A stretch of DNA of 64,000 nucleotides from Paralithodes platypus (lineage: Eukaryota > Arthropoda > Malacostraca > Decapoda > Lithodidae). The notes beneath the pieces are model-generated. The model was not told where the DNA came from. It searched no databases and saw nothing but the letters and a program-made list of their open reading frames with translations. Position numbers and translations under genes: made by a program. This document shows positions 23,263-35,639 of the stretch, in pieces; within the stretch, counting starts at the first letter, position 1, and every line of letters starts with the position of its first letter. Location of the stretch: the NCBI GenBank assembly GCA_032716605.1, contig CM064502.1:54928368-54992367 (forward strand). Direction: 5' to 3'.

Positions 23263-24119
23263 GCAGCACAAAGCTACTCTATCTAGGAACCTTGCCGTGG
23301 GAGGAAGATCAGTTAAAAAGGCTGTTATTGGGCACCATGTTGTGTGGGGGCTCCTCAGACTATCAACCCTTGCTAAAAATATGCTTAATTTTTACATGTT
23401 TAGAGTTCAGATATATATATACACTGCATTATAATTTATAATGTTCAAACTAAAACAAAGGCTTGGAAGAACCCAGTAAAAAGACTAAAAAATACAATAA
23501 ATAAAAGTGTAGCAAAATGTTTTATGGTCCTATTACGGTCAGCTCAACCCCTTCTCCAGGTTTAGTAGAGGAAAAAGTGAATGTACAGTCAAATTCAGTA
23601 TTTCACCACTATCTAGGATTGAGTAACACCCCATTCTTAATGTTAAATCAATTACAAATGCCAATGTATTTTAATAAACTAATTAAATCATAGTGCTCCC
23701 GGGATTCGAACTCGGGACACCACACCCAGAACATAAGCATCTAAACAGAGCTAAACAGATATGAACTCTACTCTCCAATGCTGAGATCAATAGTACTAGG
23801 CTAGTCAATCGCCGTTCAAAACAAAACTCTAGGAAGTTAAAATATATAAAGCTTTAAAACAAACTCAAAAGTACCCAGCAAAATGTCTGTTTAAGAGCAA
23901 AGTTATTGAAATATTGATTTTGACTGTACAGAAGATTAAGACAGTTTAGAAGATTAGGACAGTTTAGAAGATTAGGACAGTTTAGCAGATAGTGGTTAAT
24001 CCTAGCTATGTTAGTTATACAAGTTAGTTTGAGTTAGGTTAGGAGCTGGGGTTGACCTGACCGTGGAATTCACATTAAACTTCTATAGCCTACAGTACAG
24101 TTATTGAAATAAGTAGTTT

Positions 24120-24290
24120 TGTTCTGGACCCCCTTCTCATATTTAGCCCCATTAGTAAGGCAATTTTAACACTTTTCGCCCTATGTATATTTTATTTGAT
24201 CCTGGCAAGCAATAGCGAGCCTGCAATTTAAGAGAACCCAGCCCTTGGCCGGGGCATTTTTCTGCCAGAAAATGCACAAATAAATCTCAA
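24120..24290. mobile_element. Family F MITE fragment
   Basis: CTGGACCCCCTTCTC...TTTAGCCCCATTAG, CCTGGCAAGCAATAGCGAGCC and GGCATTTTTCTGCCAGAAAATG match one half of the foldback family. From 24290 to 25160 I see only AT-rich sequence without supported features. Confidence 0.55.
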
Positions 24291-25164
24291 ATCTGTTTTT
24301 ATTCCCAATTAATAAGATTTTGTAAAATCTGCACTAAAGTAGATTACTTTTGGGCTAGAGCTAGGTTACTATACAGACTCTTAGTGGACAGAGGTTTTGA
24401 GGCAAGTAAATTGTTCCATAAATTTAATCTTTTTAGGGTCAATTATTGTGACTGTATTCTAAAATTTGACATCAATAATTTTAATCAAGCATTTTTAACT
24501 TGAAGTTTCTTGTATAACCTCTGCTTACTTTTTGTCTGTATTTATCGTTTATCTTTTTCTTTTTCTATTATTATTATTAATATTGATGATTTTTTAAATT
24601 TATTGTTCTTGTTAAAAGAGTACTCTTTGTTTAAATCTGTTGTTACTTCATATTTTGTAATTATTTGTCTTTATATTATGTATTCATTGTCGATAGTATC
24701 AATTGCTTACTTTTGCGATTTCCTTAGTTTATTTGTGCTATAAATGTAGGTTATTTGTAGGGTAGTTATTGATAGGGGTCACTTGAGGCATGCTATGCTT
24801 ACAGGTACCTACCCGATAGCACTATCGTTAGTGAGTGCTGTACTGTATTTTATATATATTTGTATATAGATATATTATCAATATTTGTATTTTGTACTAT
24901 TTTAATGTCTTGTCATGTTGCAAATTTGATTTTAAATAATATTTTTACATTTAACATATAGTTTCTTTATTCATGCAGAGTTTAGTAAAATTTGCCAGAA
25001 CGTCCCGGACTTCCCAAACTGGACTACTTCCTTTAACGTGACGATAGTGCGTTGTTATATGTGCGATTAGTTTGCTTGGGAAACAGATTAACTTGCTCAT
25101 GTAGTAATGTACACCCTATGTGGTGGATTGTGTGCTTTTATTTAATAATTTTCATTTTAGTAAA

Positions 25165-25260
25165 CTTTGTTTCCACAGCAATTTTGATAATTTAATTTGA
25201 CTTTATATTGTCCTTGTCCCAATTTTGGTTTGTTTAGTTTGCAAGTTTTACATTTTAATA
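25165..25260 (+). repeat. Module M copy
   Basis: TTTCCACAGCAATTTTGAT, then GTTTGCAAGTTTTACATTTTAAT. The region 25260-25590 shows no further features. A SINE core with a TA microsatellite follows at 25590-25665. Confidence 0.6.
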
Positions 25261-25625
25261 AGAGTGTCTTGGGGGTATTTTTTTTGTTTTCATGAATGTC
25301 TTAGAAACTATAAATATCCTATTCTTGTCCCAATGCAAGTCTAACAGCCCCCACATACCATGATGCCAGAGAACCACCCTATGACCTTAACTGCTTACCC
25401 ATATTGGTAAAGTCAGTGCATCCAAAACTAAACTGAATTTCATATAATTAATAATCAAATTCAGAAAACTCAACATTGAACTCAATTGCAAAACCAGACC
25501 ACTCAACGGGTAGAGACTAATAGATCAGCATATAATATACAATGCATTACAGGTTTAACACCAAACTCTACTGTAAATTTCAATGGTTTGTGTCGGCTAC
25601 CCCCAGCTATGGGGTATGTGCCGGA

Positions 25626-25666
<41 letters not shown>

Positions 25667-25699
25667 AAAAAGGCAAACATAGGGCCTCTAGAAACTAAG

Positions 25700-26420
25700 C
25701 AATTTTTTGGAGTTTGGGTGTTTGGCAGGATCACTCCAAGAATAACTTCACATCCATGATAACATGGTTCGGTCTTTAATTATTTCCACATAACTATTTT
25801 GATTAGCTCCTTTGCGATAATCTAAGTATTCCCAGTTTTGGTTTGTTTATTTTGCAAAGCTTTAAATTTTAATTCGTATACACCAGGGACAGTCACTACT
25901 CTCAAGGACAGAGTCCGTGTACTGGTGGCCGGGATTAATTTTTCACAGCCAGAGGCCTTCTCTGGCAAACCCATTACAGTTGCCACTTATAACTAATTTG
26001 GATATGTGGAAATATAGTTTCTGCAGTCTGCCCTACAACACAAGAGGCTCATATTTATTTGTTTTTTCTGAACTGCCTGTGACGAGTGCCTCCCCAAAAA
26101 TTTAAAGAGGGACATGGCCAAAATAAAGGAACGTTTGAGCCAAAATGCCTGGACACAGAGCTTGAAGCAATTTGAGTCATATACCCCAGTGATTATTTAC
26201 AATAACTGCTACTGAAGAACTACTTATCTTGTATGAAGGTTTGTGATCCGGCCGGTGGTGGTAGTTAGTTCCCCAGACTGTCCGGCCGATCAGTCCCGCC
26301 GGATCAGTCCCGAGTACGGTGTCTAGGGTTGTTGGCAGTGTCTGGCAAGGAAAAGGTTTGTCATTAGGAAAATTTACACAGGCCTCATAAAATCTAATAT
26401 TTAAAAAAAAAATGCAAGCA
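25700..26420 (-). repeat. Duplicated segment, copy 2, containing an inserted module M
   Basis: Paralogue of 21700-22250. Module M lies at about 25785-25880, while copy 1 has no such sequence at the equivalent place (about 21785-21795), so M behaves as an insertion. On the minus strand an acceptor-like CCTTTTCCTTGCCAG at about 26346 opens a frame (TLPTTLDTVLGTD onward) to a stop near 26176. Gene status is uncertain. Confidence 0.5.
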
Positions 26421-26559
26421 GAATAAACAAATTTTAAAAACTAAGCAAATTTATGAAAAAATGAACTTATTAACACTGCACTATATTCACAAGGCTAGGG
26501 CAGAACCAGGTTGTAGAGACTTGACATTTGCAAATGCAACAGATTTATGTTTATACTCT

Positions 26560-26660
26560 GGCACATGCTGGGAGTGACCGAGCCCCAACTTTTAGGGTCC
26601 GGGACCACTTTTAGTGTTCCCTCGCCCCTTTCTCAGTCTCGTCTAGTAGGTGAACTATAC
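26560..26660. repeat. SINE fragment with GGGTCCGGGACCAC motif
   Basis: TTAGGGTCCGGGACCAC...CTCAGTCTCGTCTAG recurs at 63890-63945. From 26660 to 27180 I see nothing further. Confidence 0.45.
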
Positions 26661-27179
26661 AATGGGAGGAGGATTCCTAGCCACCTGCCCCAAAAACAGT
26701 TAAAAATTAACTTAATTGTGGTTCAAGTACAACAATAGATTTAGCTTATGTATCCTTCAGTTTTTCTAGTCAATTATCAATATTATCTACCAATAATTAT
26801 TTCTTAAAACTAACTTTATATATAAACAACAAATTAGCAAGAGAGGAATTTGAACAGGTGGAAAGTATTGGAGAGATTTAGACTGCAGTGCAAGAAAAGT
26901 AAAAATAAAGATAAAATATGCAATAGAAAAATGTGATTGAAGAGCTTTTAATTATTCTGAATGGAAGATTAGAAATTTATACCATGAATAAGTCACTAAG
27001 GAACATTTACAACACATTGAGTTTTGAAAGACAAATACCACTTCAGATATGTAGCGAGTTATTTAATTATAAAAGCCAGTATGAACAGGCTACAATCTTT
27101 ACCTAGGCCTCAGAAGTGGCCAGTTAATGCAGAGGATATCAATAGAATGCAACACAAGGAGAAGAGTTAATTATGTAGA

Positions 27180-27470
27180 GCAGATTAACCAGACCACTGA
27201 GCTCCATACGGAACTCTCATAGGTCTGGCCCCAAGGATGCAGGATAGAATAACAAATGAGGAGCCGAAGAGACTTTTAGGTAAAGAGTATTAGCGAGGTG
27301 ATGCGTAAAAGTTGACTGGGATGGTATGGACATAGAGAATGGATGAACAAAATTGGGTGAAAAAATGCAGGTCTGTGATTGTGGAGGGACCTGAACCAAG
27401 GGGTGGACAGAGGAAGACCTGGGATTGCACTATAAGTGCCGATCTCAAATCCAAAAACTTGACAACCGAA
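27180..27470 (+). pseudogene. LINE C-terminal remnant (second family)
   Basis: Plus-strand reading gives ITNEEPKRLLG, then DEQNWVKKCRSVIVEGPEPRG and QRKTWDCTISADLKSKNL (27339 onward). These match the RLRWFGHVERKD..WVKKC..VEG.RPRGRPKKTW..V...DL pattern found after the RT of some LINEs. Stops upstream show it is dead. Confidence 0.55.
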
Positions 27471-27664
27471 GCATTACACCACCAATTGATATTAAAAGCC
27501 ATCAGATCGGAGTTCCTAACAAACTGTCAAAATTTTTTTTTTTTTTTTTTTTTTAGTGTAAACAAAATACGGAAAGTCAAAACACAAATAGATAAATGGC
27601 AAAATTGTAGAGAAATCACCGGTACTTCCAGTAAATGTCCTTCCTAATCTTAAAATCTTCTGCT

Positions 27665-27765
27665 TAAGCGTTTTTTCCACATAGCAATTTTGATAAGTTT
27701 TGTCTTGACCGTGTTCGTCCAAGTTTTGGTTTGTTAATTTTGAAAGTTTTAAATTATACTGTAAT
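27665..27765 (+). repeat. Module M copy
   Basis: GCTTAAGCGTTTTTTCCACATAGCAATTTTGATAAG, then GTTCGTCCAAGTTTTGGTTTGTTAATTTTG. It shows the longer 5' version of the module. Confidence 0.6.
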
Positions 27766-27899
27766 TAACATAATTCCCCAATTACCAGACGCCTTATTAA
27801 ATAAATTTATTATTTCTTTAGTTTCCTCCCTTGACATCCATAAAGCTTAAAAAACACACCAAGATCCACCTAAAAGATAAAAAAATTCCGGATGAAGAC

Positions 27900-29400
27900 C
27901 GTTTTTATAATTAATTATATTTAAAAAAATGCACCTCAATTGCATGAAAGGTCCGAATATTGCCAAAGAAACTGTTAAAGATGTTAAAATTGCCAAATGC
28001 TATAAAATGTCAGAACTAATGGGGTTAAACATGAAAGAGAAGGGGGTCCAGAAAAATCCAGCCATCCCCCCTTAATGCTTAAAGGGGGATGGTAGTTTCT
28101 TTCTGGGTACCCGTCTCCCTCACGTTTAGCCCCATTAGTTTAGAAATCTTCGGTCTATGCCAACTAGTTTAGCGATATTAATAACTTTAAAACTTTTCTT
28201 TGTCAATATTAGGACCTTTCACACCATTAAGGTTTAATTTTTTCCTGCCGACCGATAGCGAGACTGTAGTTTTAGGAGGAAACTCCTTTCGGTTGGGATA
28301 TGTATACCAAAAAATTTCTAAATTTAATTTGACAGGGGATCACGAGTCTGAGCGGATGGGATAAAATTCCAAATTAAGCTACTACTTTTAAGCTCTTCGG
28401 TGGTCTAGTGGTTTGGGCGTTTTAGTGCTGCAGCACTGGCCTGAGTTCCAACCCTGGCTGGAGCAGGACAATATTAATTATATATAAAAATTTACCTCAA
28501 TTGCATGAAGGGTCCGAATATTGCCAAAGAAACTGGGTTAAAGAAGTTAAAATTGCCAAATGTTATAAAATTTCAGAACTAATGGGGCTAAACATGGAGA
28601 AGGGAGTCCAGTAAAAGCCATCCATCCCCCTTTAATGCTTAAAGGGGGATGGCTGTTTTTTCTGGGACCCCCCCCCCCCCCCCGTCTCTCTCAGGGTTAG
28701 CCCCATTAGTTTAGAAATCTTCGGTTTATGCCAACTGGTTTAGCGATTTTCAGAACTTTAAACCTTTTTTTTGTCAATATTAGGGCCTTTCACGCCATTA
28801 AGGTTATTTTTTTCCTGCCGACCGATAGTGTAGTTTTAGAAATAATTGCCTTTCAGTCAGGATATCTATTCTACCAAAAAATTTATAAATTTAACTTTAA
28901 TGGGGATCATAAGTCTGAGAAGATGGTGGTGGATGGGATATACAGTAATTCCAAATGAAGCCACTTCTTTTAAGCTCTTCGGTGGCCTAGTGGTTTGGGT
29001 GTTTGAGTGCTGCACTACTGGCCTGGGTTCGGGGCATGACAAAATATGAATTGTATAAAAAATTGACCTCAATTGCATGAAAGGTCCGAATATTGCCAAA
29101 GAAACTGGGTTAAAGAAGTTAAAATTGCCAAATGTTATAAAATTTCAGAACTAATGGGGCTAAACATGGAGAAGGGGGTCCAGAAAAAGCCAGCCAGCCC
29201 GCCTTAATGCTTAAGGGGGGATGGCTGGGTTTTTTTCTGGGTCCGTCTCCCTCACGTTTAGCCCCATTAGTTTAGAAATCTTCGGTTTATGCCAACTAGT
29301 TTAGCGATTTTAAGAACTTTAAACCTTTTTTTTTGTCAATATTAGGGCCTTTCACGCCATTAAGATAACTTTTTTCCTGCCGACCGATAGCAGTAAAATT
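27900..29400 (+). repeat. Head-to-tail array of a foldback MITE (family F variant), period about 560-572 bp
   Basis: Unit starts (AAGGGGGATGG) lie at about 28081, 28641 and 29213. Partial units sit at both ends. Successive units are separated by TTAATGCTTAA, i.e. two overlapping TTAA sites. Each unit is self-complementary at its ends (GGGGGATGGCTGG...TTTAGCCCCATTAG against CTAATGGGGCTAAACATG...CCAGCCATCCCCC). The complete units carry a tRNA-like stretch (GGTGGTCTAGTGGTTTGGGCG ... GAGTTCCAACCC at 28393-28467; a partial one at 28975-29035). Confidence 0.75.
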
Positions 29401-29404
29401 GACA

Positions 29405-29535
29405 CTTGGATGGAGATTATAATTTAAAACTTCCAAAATAAACAAACTAAAATTTATAGTAAACACAGTAAAGACAAAACTACTAATCAAAATCGCTATG
29501 TAGAAACTACGCTTAAGCAAAATTTATAAATAAAA
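29405..29535 (-). repeat. Module M copy, long version
   Basis: ATTATAATTTAAAACTTCC...AATCAAAATCGCTATGTAGAAAC...AAGCAAAATTTATAAATAAAAGAAC, about 130 bp. It helps define the full module. Confidence 0.6.
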
Positions 29536-29819
29536 GAACTATCCACCACATAGTGTACATTACTACACGAGCACTACAATTAGTGTAAAAATGTTCTAAT
29601 AAAATAAAATTTGCAACCTGACAAGACAATAGTACAAAATACATAACCCTCACTAACTATAGTGCCATCGGGTAAAAGTCTTAAAACAGTAGGCTGAATG
29701 GGGCCGAATGGATACAACCCAGAGAGGGAGAAAACAAATAGGTGGACCCCTTTAAGCGAGTTTATCCAGCAAAAGTAGTTACACTTTTGTACTTGAGAGG
29801 GCTTTTACTTAAATATAAT

Positions 29820-30145
29820 TTTTTTAAGTGCGTGCGGAGTTACATGGAGGGATAGACAGAGTAATGAGGAAGTAAGGTGGTGTGGTGTGTAAGTAGACTG
29901 GAAAATTAACACCTTGAGATGGTTTAGCCATATGGAGTGTATGAAGCGAGAGAATGACTAAGAGGGTGTACAAAAGATGGAAGGACAAGGTAAACCGAGA
30001 GAAAAGTGGAAGGATGGAGTGAAGTAAGAGTGAAGGTGGTGCTAGTTAGGAGGAAGGGCATCTGGAGACAGGTACATGGGGGCGTTTCGTTCATGGCCAT
30101 CCCTCCAGGGATTACGGTGTCAGGCAATAGACATTTCAATCTTCG
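29820..30145 (+). pseudogene. LINE C-terminal remnant (same family as in the palindrome)
   Basis: The sequence GTGCGGAGTTACATGGAGGG starts a degenerate ACGVTWRDR.SNEEVRWCGV reading, then TLRWFSHMECMKREND and a Ser-Trp-Pro block before CAGGCAATAGAC. It matches the 8842-9075 minus-strand block that is deleted from the right palindrome arm. Stops and frameshifts are frequent. Confidence 0.55.
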
Positions 30146-30234
30146 CAAACATTTTAGTCGCCTCACACGACATGTGGGACACTTGACCTACTTTACCCCA
30201 CAGTAGACTAGAGGCCCATATACCACAGGTGATA

Positions 30235-30390
30235 ATTAACACCAAGTTCTTAACATTAATCATCAATTACAAACCCCAATGTACTTTAATAAACTAATGA
30301 AAGTATATGGTCCTCCTGGGATTCGAACCCGGGACACCACACCCAGAACATAAGCATTTAAACCATTACACTACCAACAGTTATAACAAA
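30235..30390 (-). repeat. tRNA-Gln-like SINE (type A), well preserved
   Basis: Tail ATTAATCATCAATTACAAACCCCAATGTACTTTAATAAACTAATG, then GGTCCTCCTGGGATTCGAACCCGGGAC and the A-box complement TTTAAACCATTACACTACC. No functional cloverleaf. Confidence 0.6.
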
Positions 30391-30964
30391 CCAGTAATGT
30401 ACTTATCTTTGTGAATGTTTAGAAGTATAGTTGGCTGCCATGAAGGGTAATTACCAGTCCCGTCCAAACACCACCACCATCACGTGCTACACTAAACCAC
30501 CACCACAATCTGTGGACAACATTAACTTGCTAGTATTTGAACCAAAAGTTCACAAGCTAAATTTAATTACAGTATATACAGTATAGACAAGGTTGATGGT
30601 TTAATAGAAAACTTTGTAGACTAAGCACTAGGCTATTAAGACCGTTAAAGGTTTATGCACAAGCCTAAGATATATTCTGCATTAATAAATTAATCAAAAG
30701 TGCAGCTTATGTAAGCAAAAAAAAATAAGAAATACATAGATTCTAGAGTTACTAAAAGAATACCGGTAGAGGGGAGGTGGACGGGCAGTGAGGGAGATTT
30801 AGACCAAGAATGAGATTGATTAAATAAAAACCTACAAAACAGTCATGTGGAGTGGGAGGGGCTCCACCTGACCGATTCGGAGGAGCATTGAGGCGATTTG
30901 TTTGTGGCCATCCCCTCAGAGATTGAGCCATCTAGCAATAATCTATCTGTCCAAAATTGCTATT

Positions 30965-31705
30965 ATAATTAAAAACTTGCAAAATAAACAAACCAAAACT
31001 GGGACGACACATGCAAAAGAACTTCTAAATTGTTATGTGGAAATAATGCTTTAATAAAATTATTTTAAATAAAAAACTACAATGTGTACGTACATCACTA
31101 CATGGTCAAATTAATTTTACTATTTTGGGGTGAGGTTTAGACATTAGGCCAGTAGCAGTTCCATGGGTAGTCTCTTTTCATGAACTATATAATTCTAGAG
31201 GATTATTATGTAAAACTTTCAAAATACACTATGCAAAACTGGGACGACAAGATAAAGGCAAAGTAACTAATAAAAATAGCTGTGGAAATAACTTATTTTT
31301 TTACACCAAGCAACTTCACATCTAAACTCAATGAAATCAACAAATACATGTGGCACTCCGAGGACTCTAACCCAGGATACATCTAATTTCCGCGCACTGT
31401 GCATTACGCTATCAAGACAGTTAAAATAAAAGTACAATCCATCACAAGTGTACATCACTACATGAGCAAGTTAATCTGGTTCCCAAGCAAACTAATAGCA
31501 CATGTACAGTACTCTATACTGCATGGGGAACACTTCATACACTGCCGCACGTCAGTAAACCAGAGACCCATATACCCCAGCTGATTTTTTTTTTTTTTAT
31601 TAATTTCACCACACTACCAAACACCAATGAAATTAATGAAAGCACATATGTGATCCACCGCGATTCGAACCTGGGTTATCACTCAGATTTTTTAGACACT
31701 AATTA
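30965..31705 (-). repeat. Two module M copies and two tRNA-like units
   Basis: Module M at about 30965-31050 and 31210-31290, a type B tRNA-like unit at 31350-31425 and a type C unit at 31650-31705. From 30390 to 30965 I see nothing else. Confidence 0.55.
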
Positions 31706-32365
31706 TAACAAGTAATGTACTTCTCTTGAAGGTGTAAAGTGTAGTTAGCTGCCAAGAAGGGTCATCGGTCTGGTCCCAACACCAAAATCTGTAGAAAACA
31801 TTTAATTACTAGTATTTTAACTAAAAGTTCACAATCTAATAAGACCAGGTAAATGCTTAAGTTTGTTTATGGAAAATTTCTAAAACTAAAAAAAATACGT
31901 AATTACACTTTACTGAAAAATATGGAATGGCAATGAAGTTTTCTAAACATGGCTATTACAAATATTATAAAGAGTGGAGTTATCGGGCGTATCACCTACC
32001 TCTGACCGGGTATATAGTAGTGTTTACTATACCCCTTTTATAGGACATTAGCCTAACCTATCCTAGTATTATAGGTGGGGGCTGTCACCCCCACACTCCC
32101 TCCCCACTGTTTGACATAACGTCTGGCGTTTACACTACGTACGCCTGTTAAAAACTAATTCCGAGAACTATTCACAGAAGTCAGATTCATCAGGGCAGCC
32201 ACCCTAGCCCAGCTCTTGAGCAGGGAGTGGATGGTGGTAAAAAAAAATAGTTTATATTGTAAAACTTCGAAAATAAACAAACCAAAACTTAGACTATCAC
32301 ATAACCCGAAAACGGCGAGGGGGGTATTGAACTAGCTCCCCATGGGCGAGCATATTGGCTCTATT

Positions 32366-32645
32366 CAGGCCTATAATAGTCATTTTATGATAAATATAGT
32401 TATTACTTATTCATATGAGCCTATTTTACCTTCACTATGAAGATAGTAACTTTTAACAATAAAAAAAGTGAATATAATTTTTCTGGTCAAAATCGCGAAT
32501 ATATCAGGCCTATAATAGTAATTTTATGATAAATATAGTTATTACTTATTCATATGAGCCTATTTTACCTTCACTATGAAGATAGTAACTTTTAACAACA
32601 ATAAAAAAAGTGAATATAATTTTTCTGGTCAAAATCGCGAATATA
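32366..32645. repeat. Direct tandem duplication, period 139 bp
   Basis: CAGGCCTATAATAGT...GTCAAAATCGCGAATATA occurs at 32366-32504 and again from 32505, nearly identical (one CAA-type expansion). A diverged third relative lies at 33040-33175 (ACCATAAATAGCATTAATACTTCTCCATATGCGCC...GGTCAAAATCGGCGATA). A short open frame across the second copy is not supported. Confidence 0.8.
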
Positions 32646-32649
32646 GATT

Positions 32650-35270
32650 GACCAGCCCATTCATGAATTATGGAGAAAATGGAGGCAACCCCTCCCTCCA
32701 CGAGGCCTCAAGCCACACTGAGCCTACTCATACACACTGTCATGTAACACACCCGCTAGGCACGTAAGCACATCCTCCAGTTTGCTAATGTTAGCACAAA
32801 AATATACCAACAAATTAGGGAATAACGGAAAATAGGTGATAATTGAAGGGGGAGGGGAAAGGGAGGAAGGAGGGGATGTGGAAGAGTGATAAGAGGTATA
32901 GGGAAAAAAAAAAAAATTAGTGCTACTGGGGCTGTTTAAATGTTTTTTTTAGGCCTACCTCTTAACCTCTGAAGTGTGCATGGGGGGTAAGAGACCCCAC
33001 ACTCTTGTGCCGACGTATTTGAGCGGTTCCCATCACTACAATATTTATTTTACCATAAATAGCATTAATACTTCTCCATATGCGCCTATTATAGGTTGAT
33101 TATAAAGGCATTAACCTGTTGCAACAATAAAACAAGTGGAAACAGCGTTTGGATGGTCAAAATCGGCGATACAGGCCGGGAGTTACACAATGTATGGCTG
33201 AGGCAACCTCCCAGCTTCTCTCTTGCACTCGCTTGCTAACAGTGATGACAACTCCCTGCTACCAACTCGCTAATGTTAGCATGAAAATAGACCACAGGAA
33301 AAGGGAATAACAGGGAAAATAGGTGATAACTGAAGGAGGGGAGGAAACTGGGGAAGGAGGAGAGGTGGAAGAGTGATATTTGGCATGGCCCAGGGGCAAA
33401 AAAACAAAATTGGAGTTTTAAATAGATGTTTTTTTTCCCCGACTCTTAAGACTCTTCCCGCAGTCCGCCGGGGGAACTCTTAAGTCTTCCCGCAGTTCCC
33501 GGGCTAAAAGCTTTGCCGCCGTCGCCCAGTAAAACCTCTTAAGAGCTTTGCAGCCGTTTACGGGTTAATAAGAAAACTTCAAAATCGCTATGACAGTATA
33601 TGCACAATAAAATTCTTAATTATATGAAGATAACTTAATGTTTTAAACCAATTTTAACATTCACATGAATTTCCTAGTCTACTCTTTATATTAGCAAACA
33701 CTTATTGGCTAAATTGTCAAAGTTGTTATATATACTGTACTCCACTCAAATTGGATTAAGTTAGTTTTCGAAAACAAATATTGGTTAAAATCAAATTGCA
33801 TAATTCATAGTAATTTTACATTCACATGTCACTTTATATACAGTTTTGTATAAACTTACATAAATTTGCTTGATTTTCAGTATAAGCAAGGTGTCCCAGC
33901 AGCACAGAAATAATAAAGTGAAAAATTAAAATAAACGAAAAAAAGACAAGCACGTAAGTATAAATAAACATCCACACTATACGAAAGTGCTGTATATACT
34001 TATAAATTAGCTTTAAGTTATTCTGGCATAAATCCAATATAAAACTTGCAAAAATAAACTAACCAAAACAGACAAAATAAAGACGAAACTTACAAAAATC
34101 ACCAAACAAGATGTCCCCCAGCACCACAGAACGCAAAGAATTAAGCTAAAATTGAATAAAATAAACAAGACTAGCATAATAATTTAAAACTTACAAAATA
34201 AACATCCCCAAACTTATACAAACAGTAATATTACAAAACTAACCAAAATCGCTATGGAAGAATTATAAATAAATCTTAACGGCCAACACTAACTAAACTC
34301 TTAGTCAACTCAACCCATTGGTAAGGTTAACTTTAATCATTAGCCCTGGTTAGATTGGGATAGATTATACGCTTTAATTTCATCTGACGGTAAATCAAAT
34401 TCATTAGCAGCTAATTTTTAGATATTAATGGAAAAATATGAAACTACAGTCTCTGCATCATTAAGTTTATACAATTAGCACCAGATTTCACTACATAATC
34501 AAAATCTTTATGGGAACTTTGCAATTTACCGTCAGATAAAAAGAAACTAGGTTCAATATAGGTTAGTACAGTAGTGGACTGGAACTACTAATATTTGTAG
34601 TTTTTAAATTATACCGGTACTAAGTTAAGTTAGGTGGATAGATTAGTCTAATAACTAAATTGCACCATTTCAAAACATTAAATATGAAGGAAAATTAGGG
34701 AATTAAAAAAAATCTATGTTAAACTATTTGGAGCCATTGCTAGAATTCTACAGATAGTGTAATTATATATAAATTATAATAGAGCAACAGATCTAATAGT
34801 TAATTACCCCATGCTTATTATTTCTAGCAATTAAGTGTTAAAGCATTCCTATAAACTGCTGTAAGTTACTTTGTGTTAGGACATCGCATATGTCGGGCTA
34901 CCCTGGTTATAGTCAGTTCAATTTTAACCCAACTTATTACTACACATTTCGCTAAAAAATCTTCGGAATACTGTAGCCGAGTAATGATAAACATCTCAAA
35001 TTACCCTGCTAGAAAAAATAGATTTTAGTAACAGTAGGTTAGTATATAGGGTTAAACTGACCAAGAGTTTAGGTTGCCGTACAAAACTGGTTTCAGATAT
35101 TTTTTACCATTAATTTAAACCAAGATCAAAGACATTGGTATAAAGTAAAGATTCATTAATGCAAACTAGAGCTGTGGTAATAGCAAAACTAACAAAATTA
35201 ACTCCCTTCACTGGCTCATCACTCCTTCCAAACGGCAACAAAGCGTAAAAGATAAGAAACTCTCTGTTCT
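32650..35270. other. Mostly unassigned AT-rich sequence with module M relics
   Basis: Module M copies (minus) occur at about 34035-34110 and 34180-34255, with fragments near 32255 and 33570. Two CTCTTAAG..CTTCCCGCAG repeats lie at 33445-33500. No coding region is supported. Confidence 0.4.
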
Positions 35271-35545
35271 CTACATTAATAATCAATTACAAACCCCAAT
35301 GTACTTTAATAAACTAATCATAGCATATGGTTCTACCGGGATTCGAACTCTGAACACCATACCCAGAACATAAGCATCTAAACCATTACAAAACCAACAC
35401 AAACAAAACTACATCGCAGCACTGGTCCATCACCCTTCCATGTGGCAAGAAAGCGTGAAAGTGTGATATAATATAACACATTCAAAATAAAAACTTATAC
35501 GAACATGGTAAAAAGTCAAAACTAATATAATCGTTGTGGAAGAAA
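35270..35545 (-). repeat. tRNA-Gln-like SINE and module M
   Basis: SINE type A at 35270-35400 (TACAAACCCCAATGTACTTTAATAAACTAATC ... ACCGGGATTCGAACTC). A module M fragment lies at about 35475-35545. Confidence 0.5.
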
Positions 35546-35639
35546 CACTTCAGCAAAGTAATTATAAATAAAAGAAAAACCATTTATGGCTACCCTGTTC
35601 CTGTCTCCATTATTGTCCACCAGTTAAAGCACAATTCTG

